Assembly (NCBI GenBank): GCA_902702965.1
Contig: CACRXP010000010.1
Location: 148,377 to 212,376, forward strand
DNA: 64,000 nucleotides
Source of the DNA: Spirometra erinaceieuropaei
Taxonomy: Eukaryota > Platyhelminthes > Cestoda > Diphyllobothriidea > Diphyllobothriidae
Reading direction: 5' to 3'
This document shows, in pieces, positions 46,438 to 57,639 of this stretch (within the stretch, counting starts at the first letter, position 1; each line of letters opens with the position of its first letter). Below the pieces are notes generated by a model. It was not told where the DNA came from. It saw nothing but the letters and a program-made list of their open reading frames with translations, and searched no databases. The position numbers and the translations under genes are program-made.

Positions 46438-46519
46438 GGCCCCGTAGCTCAGGCGATTAGAGCGCTGGCTGTAGTCAGACCTTGACCTTAGTGTCGTGAT
46501 TTCGAATCCAACCGAGGCC
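46438..46519 (+). repeat. tRNA-like pseudogene / SINE head
   Basis: An 82-nt block. GGCCCCG at the 5' end pairs with CGAGGCC at the 3' end at six of seven positions. The A box is TAGCTCAGGCGATTAGAGC and the B-box core is TTCGAATCC. A four-pair anticodon stem closes a seven-base loop whose middle bases are GTA, as in tRNA-Tyr. The T stem does not pair and the variable region is too long. A functional tRNA is unlikely. Confidence 0.5.
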
Positions 46520-46611
46520 ACCGAGTTCCTCACGGCTGACTCAGAGAGACGTATCCTTCGAACTATTGAAGAGCGCACTGCAAGCCCGCCATGGCAACTG
46601 CAGAAATGTAG

Positions 46612-47199
46612 GACTTGTTTGTAAGACTGCCTTTTCAAGGGGGCGCAGCAAGCGACCTATTAAGACGACGTCTGGAGACAGCGATCATGAACGCTTTCCC
46701 CGCGGCGATTTTGCGTATATGTTTCACAAACACTCCCCTCCTACGCTTGGGGGGTAAGGACCGACCACCGCTGCAGGCCATATCGATGTGTATTTACCCA
46801 TTCGTTTGTTCCTATGGAGTGGCATACATTGACCGTGCAACGAGGCACCTAGAAAAAAGATTACGCGAACGCATACCGGACTGGCTAGGCAGGGATGAAA
46901 ACAGATCGATCTGGAGTTCTATTCTCGATTATCATATTGATACGAATCACCGATTCGATGCCAAAGAAATCTTTTAGGTTGGCTACCGGACACCAAAGAA
47001 CTCCTCCAGAAGCCTACGCCAACGAGTGTTAACTACAGCCCAGGCAGCGGCTATATTGTCAGCGAATCCAGTGCTAAGTTGTCAGAAGACATTGACACAG
47101 GCGCTCAGTCTTCCGTGGCCAACACCGATCCCAGATTATTACTACACGCCACCCCAACACCCTGATGACAGATATGTGTACTCCACGTACTCGACTTAA
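46612..47199 (+). pseudogene. Penelope-like element, GIY-YIG endonuclease end
   Basis: A plus-strand frame encodes FVRLPFQGGAASDLLRRRLE, then a GIY-YIG-type region: CIYPFVCSYGVAYIDRATRH followed by L..RLRERIPDWL. Then come DYHIDTNHRFDAKEIF, a TAG stop at 46975-46977 in frame, and a continuation with LSANPVLSCQKT and LSLPWP. Penelope-like retroelements carry this order after their reverse transcriptase: a RLPF block, the endonuclease with its Y-I-G-R-T core, and a final LPW near the C-terminus. The usual YIG is YID here. The reverse transcriptase itself is missing, replaced upstream by the tRNA-like block. The premature stop and truncation indicate a dead copy. The frame ends with TAA at 47197-47199. 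Confidence 0.72.
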
Positions 47200-47405
47200 G
47201 AATATCACTCCCCGTCTATTCAGCCCCCCCCCTGCCCCAATGATCACAACACGCCGACCTCATCATGCGGCTGGCGTGGGAACGATGACTGTTAATTGCC
47301 CCTGAGTCCCTTATATACCCTGTGAACGTCCCATATTTTCAATTTCTACGTAACTGTATTGACCTGACGACGAGTTACCGAAAACACGTGTTTGCCAAAT
47401 TGGAT
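47200..47405 (+). repeat. Penelope-like 3' untranslated region
   Basis: It follows the coding end directly and matches 12180-12345 over its last ~150 bp, confirming that this tail belongs to the element rather than to the host. Confidence 0.55.
47364..47396 (+). ncRNA. Hammerhead-like conserved motif
   Basis: CTGACGA (47364-47370), CGAGTTACC, GAAA (47380-47383), then ACACGTGTTTGCC. The same segment is conserved at 12293. Penelope-like elements of several animals are known to carry hammerhead ribozymes in their terminal repeats, which makes the location suggestive. As at 12293, an extra base follows the CUGANGA box and helix II is short, so activity is doubtful. Confidence 0.25.
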
Positions 47406-48111
47406 TTTCAAATGAATTATCCAAATCTGCCAAAAACGCCTTTCAATCCAGTATGTATCACAATAATTTGAATTAACTTTTGGAGTATAACTTCCGCGAA
47501 ATGAACTAAAAAGGGGTAAGGGACAGTGTCTTCGGGAACATGTATGCTGACTTGAATTACCTACTTGTGAGATAGATTGAAGTATAAGAAAAAACTAGAT
47601 TAAATTAGTGAGATGATCGTGAGTCCTCAGCATTGTTGAAAAGGTCTTTTCTTTTGTCCTTCTAGGACGCTTCCAAATAGGGGTGGCTCGATCCAGCTTC
47701 CAGGCGGGACTTTGTTGCATCGACCAAAACTGAAGACTGCGGCGAATTCTCGCACTTCCCCAACGACTTTAGTGCACTTCGAGAAACTTAATCAGCCGGT
47801 AACACTGTGTGACAACCATTGCATGATGAGCTGGGATATGCTTTCCTATGTTATAAGCATGTAGATAGAGGAGAAGTGGATGAGAATTCAAGGCTTACTA
47901 TCGGATCGTAGAAATCAAGAATCAACGGTTGTCTGAGCAGACAACTAATTCAGTTACTTACAGCAAGCGGCGCAGAAAAATCTAAGATAATCGCCGTTCC
48001 AGACAAGCAACTCCAGAAGTTCACAGATGCAGAGGATACACGTTTGGTAGTAAAAATTCTCATAGAGGGTCCTTTCGAGAGGGAAGCATTCACGCAGAGA
48101 AGGCAAAGTTC
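47406..48111. other. No feature recognised
   Basis: Mixed sequence without repeat landmarks or supported frames. Confidence 0.4.
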
Positions 48112-48114
48112 ACA

Positions 48115-48292
48115 TGACAGCTCGACCGTCGTGAATGACGACGCCCACTGTATGCCCCACAGCCGATTGGACGCAAAGACGGTGACCTGTATGCGCCTTA
48201 GTCTATTGTGGCAGTGGACATGCGATGCATCTACCACACTCTCTCTTCCCTCACCTTCCGGAACCTGGTATGAAGACAAAGTCAAAGCATGA
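48115..48292 (-). repeat. Family C 3' module fragment, minus
   Basis: GCTCGACCGTCGTGAATGAC, GGTGACCTGTATGCGCC, TGCGATGCATCTACCACAC and GGTATGAAGACAAAGTCAA are the C-family 3' module in reverse complement. Confidence 0.55.
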
Positions 48293-48439
48293 GCGTGTAA
48301 CGGCATCCTCTCCCATGTATGACGTTTGTTGTGGGCTCGCAATCCAGTGACGCGTACCGTACCTGCAGCTGGCTCTCATGCTGAACCAGCTTAACTCTCG
48401 CGTCGCCCGCTGTGAGGGGCCCAAATACATGTATGAAAG

Positions 48440-48805
48440 CTGCAGGAAGAGGTAGGCACTGGTAGAAGGGCGCTCACCGATCGGGTTGCGGAACTCACTC
48501 GCCCCGTAGTGCCTACTGGATCTCATTATCGAGCCCACCCAGAGAGAGAGAGTCCTAAGGCACAAGGGGACGAGTGAGTTCCGTAACACGATCAGTGAGC
48601 GCCTCTTTATCATTGTATATTCCCGATCGCAACCGACAGGACAACGAGCCCATGGCTCAGTGGTTAGGAGCGTTGGACTTCCAAAAATAGGTAGCGGGAT
48701 GGAGCTCCAGGTGTTCCACACCTCGGGGTTGGATATGACTGGCTAATGACGGCTAATAAGCCCGAAATGACCTTTCCAGTCTGTCTTGTCTTTGTCGGTA
48801 GTTAA
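48440..48805 (+). repeat. SINE-like repeat with inverted tail and tRNA-like head
   Basis: Tail modules at 48462-48515 and 48556-48607 are inverted copies (GGCGCTCACCGATCG and CGATCAGTGAGCGCC). They are followed by the head CGATCGCAACCGACAGGACA and the A-box-like GGCTCAGTGGTTAGGAGCG. The body ends in TCTTGTCTTTGTCGGTAG at 48801. The B box is mutated (GGGATGGAGC). Confidence 0.65.
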
Positions 48806-49839
48806 ACTCTGCTTACAGTCAGGTATACTTAAGCGGGAAAGAGATAAAGAGAGAAAACAACAAACTGCTACGGTGAACCTCTACTGAACCAGTTTTAAGC
48901 AGCCTTTCCTAACCCATCAGCACAAATCAGATGCGACTCCACCGACTCGCATTTCAAGGTGGTCAGACATGTTTGTACTACGCGATAAGGTAGATCATTT
49001 GTTTGGTAATTATTATAGGAATCATCCCAGGAAAACAAATATATATCGGACGGCGATCAAGAGGCGTGAAAAGCGGAGGCGAGGAAAAATGACGGATCTG
49101 CAGAGATCCTCGCGAGTTTTGTCCTTATTCAGTTTGCAGATAGTCCAAGAAGACATAAAGTGTAATGAAAAGGCTGTCTATACAGATGGGACAGTGGAAC
49201 GGTCAGAAATGTGCATAACAGGTCATCGTATTTTAAAATAACTCGAGGGTAATTCAAGGTGCAAGGTTTAGTCCGACCATCTCCATAGGTTTTCTTGGCA
49301 GGCGAGGAGATAAAAGCGAGCTAAGATAAATACAGAGAGTTTAGAGGAAGCTCAACAAGCGCCCTTCAAGAATGATGACATGGAACGCAGTTGTAGGGAT
49401 CGTCTCATTGTATGAGCATAAAAATGCCCTTAAGGGAGCTTGTGGGCGGAAAACCCACTACATAAAAAAATTTCATATTCAACAAAGTCGTCTTTCAAAA
49501 ACGAACACGCGCCAGCTAACGGAACTGGAAAAGTACATCGTCTGAAAAACCCACGCCAAATAATTGGGTGTATCAGAGTGTAATAATTCCTTAGGGGCCT
49601 TGACCTTTGACGTATGTAGGTTGGTCAAAAAGAGGAAAAAATAGAAATCACCCTGGCCATTTCGGACAAAGGACACTTATGAAAGTCTAGGCCATATATC
49701 CCTATATCCTTTGATGTTGTGAGCGGCCCACGCGTATACATCCATGGTGACCTAGAAATGGGTGACTTCTGTTCTATTGCACTGAGGTATGGACGTTGAT
49801 CACATTAAGTTCAGTAACCTTTTTGCCCGCTAGCTATTT
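48806..49839. other. No gene recognised
   Basis: A 90-codon lysine/arginine-rich frame at 48969-49241 has no domain. No landmarks of the main repeats. Confidence 0.4.
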
Positions 49840-50832
49840 CAGTAGGTGGGTAAACTCATGAAATGTCGGCCGAAATACAGAAATTAATTTTCGTTTCGGA
49901 AAGATTAATAAAGTAGGGCTGTAAACCTAATCATCGTGCAGCACAATTCCATAGTACTTCAGTTACCTCAGGATGTCGGCTTTCGAACGAACTTCTTTTG
50001 GGCTGCATGCGGAAAGTATATATTGTAAAAAATGACCATTTAAGCGGCATGCAATTTTCTGATTGATTTTCGATGCCCTTAAACATTCAATTATGCTTCA
50101 TGGAAAACATGTATAAAATATTTATTCTTTCGCTCATTTGGTGGAAAATTACGTCTTCTTCCAATTTTATACTCGAAGGAATGGTATAATTCGGTTTTAA
50201 AAAATTTTTATTAGTCCCGAATAATTTTGAACCCGACCTGCCGTTACACCTGCATTCGGGGTTTCAATACTACAAACCGTATATTTTCCGTGTACGGAAA
50301 ACCATACCTTTCTCTGCGGTATTAAAAGGAGACTATATGGGGTTCATAAAATTTAGAAATGAATTTGAGCCAAATTGTTAACTTTACAAGCCACATTGGT
50401 AAATGCAGAGGCATGACGTTTTTTGAACGACCATTTAACGGTATTAAAAGAATCTCACAATTAGAAACTTCTTAAAACCGAATTATACCCTTCCTTCGAG
50501 TATAAAATTGCAAGAAGACGTAATTTACCACCAAATCAGCAAAAGAATAAATATTTTATACATGTTTTCCATGAAGCATAATTGAATGTTTAAGGGCATC
50601 GAAAATCAATTAGAAAATTGCATGCCGCTTAAGTGGTCATTTTTTACAAAGTATACTTTCCGCATGCAGCCCAAATGAAGTTCGTTCGAAAGCCGACATC
50701 CTGAGGTAACTGAAGTACTATGGAATTGTGCTGCACGATGATTAGGTTTACAGCCCTACTTTATTAATCTTTCCGAAACGAAAATTAATTTCTGTATTTC
50801 GGTCGACATTTCATGAGTTTACCCACCTACTG
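49840..50832. mobile_element. Fold-back DNA element, subfamily A (youngest)
   Basis: Ends are CAGTAGGTGGGTAAACTCAT and ATGAGTTTACCCACCTACTG. The two ~370-bp arms (49840-50210 and 50461-50832) are almost identical in inverted orientation, differing at only a scattering of positions. The ~250-bp centre is unique. The right flank is TA; the left flank is TT, presumably mutated. No coding capacity. Arm identity is visibly higher than in the other copies, so this is the most recent insertion or the most recently gene-converted copy. Confidence 0.88.
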
Positions 50833-51540
50833 TAAAACAGAGTAGTAGAAACATGCAACCGACATCACTGGAATATAGTTACATCAAGTCGGTAAATTAG
50901 GGATTCCCCATAAGCCGTATATGTTAAACAGTTCTCTGGAGATTGTTAGAAAACGGTGCGACACTTGGGCTGCTCAAATTTTACAGATTCTCCGAAGGAA
51001 GCCACATCACCGAATCAAGCCTGCATTTGAACCCCCATCGCCAGAACCCGTCGCATTTCTCAGTCTAGCGTGTCAAGTGAACATCACTACCGCGGAAGTC
51101 CAAAACGTGACTCAAACTCTAAAACTAGAACATTCTGCCTAGGTTAGGCGTCTCTTTCGGTCAAAAACAAAATATACTTGTGAACTGAAATAGAACATTC
51201 CGGGCGTATTGCAGTTTTTAACCAGTTCAACCTACATTCAACATATTACAGTTTGTTAAAGTCATCCATGTGATGCCCTAAAACATGCGATACCATTGTT
51301 GATCGTTAGGCATTTGTGATAGAACGCAACGTGTAAATTACCCATTCCGCAAATGAAATATACCATTTTTCGAACAACACCGCTTTTTCACTATATTTTG
51401 CACGCAGTAGCAGGCCATAGTCGAAGTTGCCTTTCTTAGAAAATAACTAATTCAGGCTTGAATTATGGAACCAGTTCAACCGTGATACTCTGATCATCGG
51501 ACTGAACGGAGGTCACAGAAACTTTGGTCGGGCATGGATG
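50833..51540. other. No feature recognised
   Basis: A 73-codon frame at 50921-51142 is unrecognised. Nothing else. Confidence 0.4.
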
Positions 51541-51765
51541 TGTGCACCAACCCCCACAGGCTTACTTGCGCTAAATTCCAGTGACCGTATCTATTCCCCT
51601 GTCCTAACTTTCATACTAGCCAGAACACTAACCATAACCCAATTACGTATCCTCATAATCTTAATCCTTTGCCTAACCCCACTCCTCCTGGAATGCAACA
51701 CAAGACCACCTGTAATACGGGGTTCCATATTCGCATGCCCTACCGGAATTTTATTTACTATGGTA
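51541..51765 (+). repeat. Repeat with degenerate CCCTAA-type run (longest copy)
   Basis: GCGCTAAATTCCAGTGACCG, TATTCCCCTGTCCTAAC, ACACTAACCATAACCCAAT, then TGGAATGCAACACAAGACCA and CCTGTAATACGGGGTTCC. Partners at 22730 (minus), 43600 and 30935. Confidence 0.55.
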
Positions 51766-51854
51766 GAGGGACGTTAACAGGTCGGGTTATGAGACGTCCT
51801 CAACCCTATTTGCCGTATGGTCCAATCTAGAATCCCTGTAGACAGTCGCATGGC

Positions 51855-52080
51855 GACTAGTAAGATATATAGCCAAGTTAGTGTCAACAAAGACAGGGAC
51901 AACCGGGATTGCCGTTTCTGTCTCATTAACCGTCATCAGCCAGCCTTGCTCGACCTTGAGTATGGATAAACCTCAAGCTAGATCCCGACTTCATCTGGTT
52001 ATTGAGGGTTGGTAAGTTCAAGCCTTTAGCCACTGAGCCATGGGCTCGTTGTCCTCTCGGTTGCGATAGGCTGTATCGAC
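51855..52080 (-). repeat. SINE-like repeat, minus copy
   Basis: Minus-strand head: ATCGCAACCGAGAGGACAAC, then CCCATGGCTCAGTGGCTAAA. Body: AAGGCTGGCTGATGACGG, then CCTGTCTTTGTTGACAC. The B box region carries an insertion. Confidence 0.6.
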
Positions 52081-54656
52081 TTTACCCCATTTACGCCTTT
52101 AAACAAAACGTGTTCTTTTGCCTTTTAACTGCATGACTTGGGATGTGACACCATTTCAAGGACAGCCTAACAAGACTAAATCCAGCGTTCTATTTGAAAA
52201 ATGCCATTTTGAGTTCCCACCCACATCCGCACAACAAGCAAGGATGCCGATATGGGCGGTTACTAGCAGTAACTCTGGTTAACAGGGTTGTGGGGGATTT
52301 CGTCTTTTAGTGCTGTTTATTACGTTCTAAGCCTAATTCCTCGGCCCACAGCTTCATCAGCGTTCAGGTTTACGCCATTTTATAAGATCAGGCATCCATA
52401 TTACAGAAGAAGTGCCTCAACAGAAACAGCTTTCGCCTCATGGCGTTCTAACTTCAAATGTGCGAGCAGACTTATTTAAGGAACTATTTTCTCGAACATT
52501 GTGTTCTAAAATGATGCAAGATATGAAAATGCGCTCCACTCGAACATTCCCTCGTCACACACTACTATCTCACCTCACCCCACACAAAAAAACAACGTAC
52601 GTGCTTACTACTGCTTTTATTTTTGGAGGATATGTAGTAGAAGCCAACGTTAAGTCCCCTGTGGTATTGAGGTGCCTCTTCGCGAGGATTTACCTCATAG
52701 CTACGTAAAAGACTACTTTTGTCTAAGTACCTAATGCAAGCAAATTGCAGTTCGCAGATGTCATTTAATTCTGGCGACGAACTTCGGACAAAATCTTGCG
52801 AAACAAAGCCAAGTAAGACCCTGACACCACGCGGTTAATGCGATGTCTAACTGACCACGACATGGCATTCTGCTTGGCTAGTCGTCGCTTGTAAGTGCCT
52901 TCAACAGAATGGCCACCGTTTTTCATGGCGCGAGTGCGCCCGCCTACGCATGCGTACTGCAGTTTCCCTTAACAGCTGGCTGCAAATTTGACATTGGCGA
53001 CGCCCCGCACCATTTTCCGCCCACTAGTTGCCCTTCTAACTTGGAAGTTGCCTCCTTTTGAGGTTTTTAGAGGCGGCTGGTCGCTCCTGTTCATCATTTT
53101 GAGGTGGCCAATGAGAGGTAACGCCTGACTGCCATTAGAAGTCTGGGCAGTCATATGCTATTATGTCTCGACCTTTGGGTAACCCTGAATCGTGTCCGAG
53201 TCCCAATGGCTGTACAGCACTCAGGGATTGCCGTCATCGCGTCAACTTAACGAGTTTTACGTCACCATGAAGTAGTTTGTCAGCTAGTAGATGGTAGAAT
53301 GTCAACTTGACGATAAGGAAGGTGGGCATCGAAAAATACATGCGGTTTGTGAGACGTTTGGTTGAAAGAGGGTGTCCTGAAAAGCTGTTGACGCTGTGCT
53401 CTAACAATAAGTGAGCCCTTTCCTGAACCAGATTTTATCATATCTACTTAACACAGGTGAGGGCGCTGTTACTGAACTAAGTTCCTGCTAGCTAAACTCC
53501 ACAGTGCTGGTTTGTCCAAATCATGTCCCGCACAGGGCAGTCTGACGAACCCCAGGACAGTTTTATTCATCCATTTTATTTGATGTCTTGGGGCCCAGAA
53601 CGGTTGGACTGGTGACAGGTCATGTCTTTGGAGGCGTGGAATTGGGTCTTCTCCAGACGTAGCGGTAGTTCTAAGGTTAACCCAATGAGCAGGCATTTCT
53701 TCTCCTAACTACGCATCTTTATCTTTCTGTTCGTCCAGCTCAGCTTTCTGGCTGGATCCAACGACGTTTTGCCTTTATTCGCCGAAACTTTCACTATTTA
53801 CGGTGTTTTAAGGGTGTTGGCGGTGTCTTGATTCCGGGGAGAGGTTTAAAACCCATAGAGCCCTTTTTGATAGATCTCGGAGTACAAAACTACTAAAACT
53901 CAAATAAGAAAGAAAAACGGCAAGGGCTAAGTATATGCGCGGAGCAGGAAAATGCTGACTGTTGGTTAACAAATTCACCAACGTTTTATCACTCCTGTCG
54001 TACTGGCAGACGAACGCATTTCATCTGACAATAGTTCGCATTTTTTTTTACCAAATGACTGCTCTCCGTGACGAATGTTTTTTTTCAAAAATGAGCTTTC
54101 CCCTTTCTCAAGAGCTATACGTGAGAGGTGCGAAACAATGAACCAGCGCAGACATTTCAGCGGCGTCGTACCCTCAGGATGGTACGGGTCGGCGAGTGTT
54201 ATCCTGCCGACGAAGGGTCGACTAGCAAGTCTACTGAACAAAGCCTACCTCTTAACAATATTGTATGCAGTTTTCCATGATTTATTCTTACCCCAAGCAT
54301 ATACTTATCCATTAACAGAAAGGCATTTTTAAACTGACATGGGAGAACGATTTTTACATTTAAAGGGTGTGCTTGATGCTTACGTTCGCACTATATGGGT
54401 CGATTATTTGAGTAAACTTACGTATGGTTCTTATAAATCCAACTATACATTTTATACATCTAAAAACGAACTCTACTTAATTAGAGCCATTTCTGACGTT
54501 TTCGGGATATTGCGTTTTTCAAAATAAATCGACATTTCTAAACAACGCAACACTGCCTATAATATATCTTTTGTGTTTTTAATTCCTTTAAACTTGTACT
54601 TAGTTAACATAGACATCTGCTTCATGAATTAGTGTCGATTTGCGAGTGATTGGCAA
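52081..54656. other. No gene recognised
   Basis: A 98-codon frame at 52412-52708, a 75-codon minus frame at 53469-53696 and overlapping frames at 53975-54332 all lack domains. The longest unassigned stretch of the window. Confidence 0.4.
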
Positions 54657-55424
54657 TTATTCGTAAATTTCGACACATTTCGTGAATTAGGTCGCTAACT
54701 GTATTTCATAGAAAACATGTATAAAAATATGCTTTCTTTTACTAATTTGGTAGGAAAACTCATTGTCTCCACATTGTATACCCTAATAAAGGTTATCTTT
54801 CGGTTTTAAAAGAGCTTATAATAAGGAGATTTTCAAGACCGTGTCATTTCCGTACATACGGCATCGCAAATGTCCGTTTACTAATGCCCCTGATGAAATG
54901 TACAACATAGTCCGCATCCACTGCCAAATTTTTTGTACTCTCTGTAGTATCTCCTTAAAGGCATGATTTTCACCACGCGGAAAGCATTTACCTTGTAGAC
55001 TGAAATCGCCAAACACTAATGCAACGGCTGATTATGTTCGACATTATTCGGGCATTGGGACACTTGCAAAGCCTAAATATACACTTTCTTCTCGTACAGA
55101 GTGTGAAGACAATGTGATTTTCTACCAAACGAGTAGAAGAAAGTATATTTTGTGCATGTTTTCTATGAAATATATTTGAATTTATAAGACCATCGAAAAT
55201 CAGTGTGAAAATACGTGCTACTTAAGTAATTAATTTTCACCGAGTGCGGTTTCTGTAGGAGGTCGAAAAAAGTGGACCCGAAATCCGACATCTTGACGAG
55301 TTTGAAATACTATAAGATTATGATGTAAGATAATCAATATTACAACCCCACCTAAGTAAACCTTGCTAACCAAAAACACATTTCAGAATTTCCGCCAACA
55401 TTTCATGAGATCGCTCACGCACTG
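54657..55424. mobile_element. Fold-back DNA element, subfamily B, rearranged left end
   Basis: The right end is normal: ATGAGATCGCTCACGCACTG before TA. On the left, the terminus-like string TTTCGTGAATTAGGTCGCTA then ACTGTA (54678-54703) is in right-end orientation and joins directly to an internal block (TTCATAGAAAACATGTATAA). This implies inversion or loss of the true left arm. Confidence 0.6.
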
Positions 55425-55699
55425 TATACTTGTTTTGATGCATTAGTATGCTACCCGCCTTCTCATCATCTCATAAATCAAATAAGTTTACTGTTTTCGA
55501 GAAGCAGGAATTGGGTGATGAATACTGTAATCGAGTACGACTTATCTGAGTGTAATCCTGCGAAAGCTAGGTGAAACAGAGTAAGCTGATAAAGCAGTGG
55601 AGCCTCTGATGCGAATATTGCGATTCTCCGTCCAGCCTCGCCGTATGCAGAAGGGAAATAATCATCATAATCAGTAACTTATTCACTTTTATTCTGCTG

Positions 55700-56070
55700 T
55701 ATTGGGTTGTCCCAGAAATTGTTGCCCTAATAGTTGTATCTTTTTTCGATGCGTTATCCTTTGACGTGTGGAACCATCTGGACGCGTTACGTCCTTGTGT
55801 CCGCTATGAACGTTCTGTCTTCTGCAAGCGCCAGAAATTAATATTCCATCTTTATGTATGCATTAGGTCTCGTGAGTGAATGCAAATAGACTTATTTTTT
55901 GACTTCTGGCATTTTACTTGTTCAAACTGGGGCATTGTGGAACGAAGTGAGCCCGCAGCACGCAAAAACCGTTAGGTAACGGGGTACCGAAGTTCGCAGC
56001 ATTGCGAGAAGGGTTTGTGGATTTGAAGTCAAGAAAAGTGAACAATGTCTTTCGTCCGTATTTTTAGTCC
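55700..56070 (+). mobile_element. Mariner 5' end fragment
   Basis: TATTGGGTTGTCCCAGAAAT then TGTTGCCCTAATAG is a typical mariner terminal repeat and matches the termini at 60038 and 61257. About 200 bp later, shifted frames read FYLFKLGH and GFVDLKSRKVN, which resemble the helix-turn-helix end of a mariner transposase. The catalytic part is absent. Confidence 0.45.
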
Positions 56071-56209
56071 ATGACACGGGGTGAATCTTCGTACCACACT
56101 GAATCTCTAATAATTCAGTTTAGCATTCTGGATTCGTGCCAGCACCCTGCGCTCCCCGAAATAGAAAGGGGCGACGCTGGCGAACGCTCACAGAGTACAG
56201 TGGTTGTAT

Positions 56210-56690
56210 GTAGAATTTATGCGAAATGTCACCATGCAGTTGCTATAGTTGGTATCACAACGCGCCAAAAGTCATGGCTTGGACAGTTGCCAACTGACGG
56301 GCTAACACGGTCCTTGTGGTCAGTTTTGTGTGCGCGGAGTAACTGACTGAAGGAACGCGAGTCAGACTCAATGGCTTATCCTTACGTTATTCCGTGTGGC
56401 ACTTTTGAGCATGTAAAGTCCGAACTGTTCTTTCGAGCCCTGTACATTCTGTGCGGACCAGGTCGTGTGTGGCACGCGTAAACGGGTTGTCACTGCGACC
56501 GAGCCCACTTTCGTTTGCCTTGACACTATTTTTTTCAGCTGATACCTGGCGGACGAGGGAGGGGAGAGTGCGGTAGATGTTGTGTAAGTCTGCCTAACTA
56601 TAAGCTAATTTGCACACAGGTAACTGACACTGCGTCCACTCCCTGGGGTACACAGTTAACATAATCGTTTGGTTCTGTCGAACTATCGAC
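56210..56690 (+). repeat. Dispersed repeat, family C2
   Basis: TTGGACAGTTGCCAACTGAC, GTGCGGACCAGGTCGTGTGT, GCCTTGACACTA, GAGAGTGCGGTAGATGTTGT and CTAACTATAAGCTAAT follow the C2 order. Confidence 0.55.
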
Positions 56691-57639
56691 CTCATGCAGA
56701 TTATCGTTATGTAAGCAAACACCGGTGAACACTTCTACGGCGAAATCGGTCTTTGGTAATCGTTTAAGTTGTAAACGCTGGTTATATGGGCCCAGTGATT
56801 AAAAATTCGGAGTTCACGGCCAAACCACTACGGCTCCAACGCAGAAAATCAAATATAAATTCGAGGGCTAGTAAGTGTGTGAAAGTGTACTTATTGAATC
56901 CTATGAAATCTTCGGCGCCTCTGGGTTTTTAATCTTCAACCCATTTCACCCTGAAGATGCGTCTGACTAGGCGTCCGAACCAATGAGCCGATAAAACTCC
57001 CAATTCAGCCAGAGTTCAGTTCTTACAAACAAAAATTTGCGAAACTCCATTTTGGACCCCTTCCGATCATTCCAAAACTTAACGACTCACTCGTTTCTTC
57101 TCAAAATTTAGCTAATATGTCATCACTTTAATCAAAGGAGCTCAAGATAAAATAAACATTTAGACATTAAAAAAGAAACAATTGTGCCATTTGGGAACTC
57201 AATATTTTAATTTGAAGGGCTGTTAGTCGCTCACTGACAAATGAACTCGTTTTTCCCAACCTTCCCCTCCCCGGCAACTTCTCAGGGAGTAACTTCACAG
57301 AGTTGGGTTTGGAAAGGAATTCAAATTTGTGTACACAGAAGGCAAGAGCCGTTCTCACATATGGAAAGCAAGTGCTCATGTGACAGTGTTCAAAGATTTC
57401 CAGCCCACAGGACATTCAACTGGCGGCGTTTTTTCGAGTCTAAAACTAGCAGGCTCCCCATTGTCGAACATCCCTGCGGCCTTAAGACTTCAGACAAGCG
57501 CCGATTGAGGAGGTTGCAGTCAAGTACGAAGTGAAAACCACCCAATGGCAGGCGTCCACGTACGAGTTCAGCAGGCGTGAAGCGCTTTTATGAAGACATT
57601 GTGAGCCATGATTGCACAATACCAGATTTTTTTGGCGAC
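56691..57639. other. No gene recognised
   Basis: Frames of 80-97 codons on both strands at 57167-57534 overlap and lack domains. Confidence 0.4.

Noticed and set aside
46438..46519. Functional tRNA-Tyr gene
   Set aside because: The T stem does not pair, the length is wrong for an intron-less Tyr tRNA, and no intron-like insertion sits after the anticodon.
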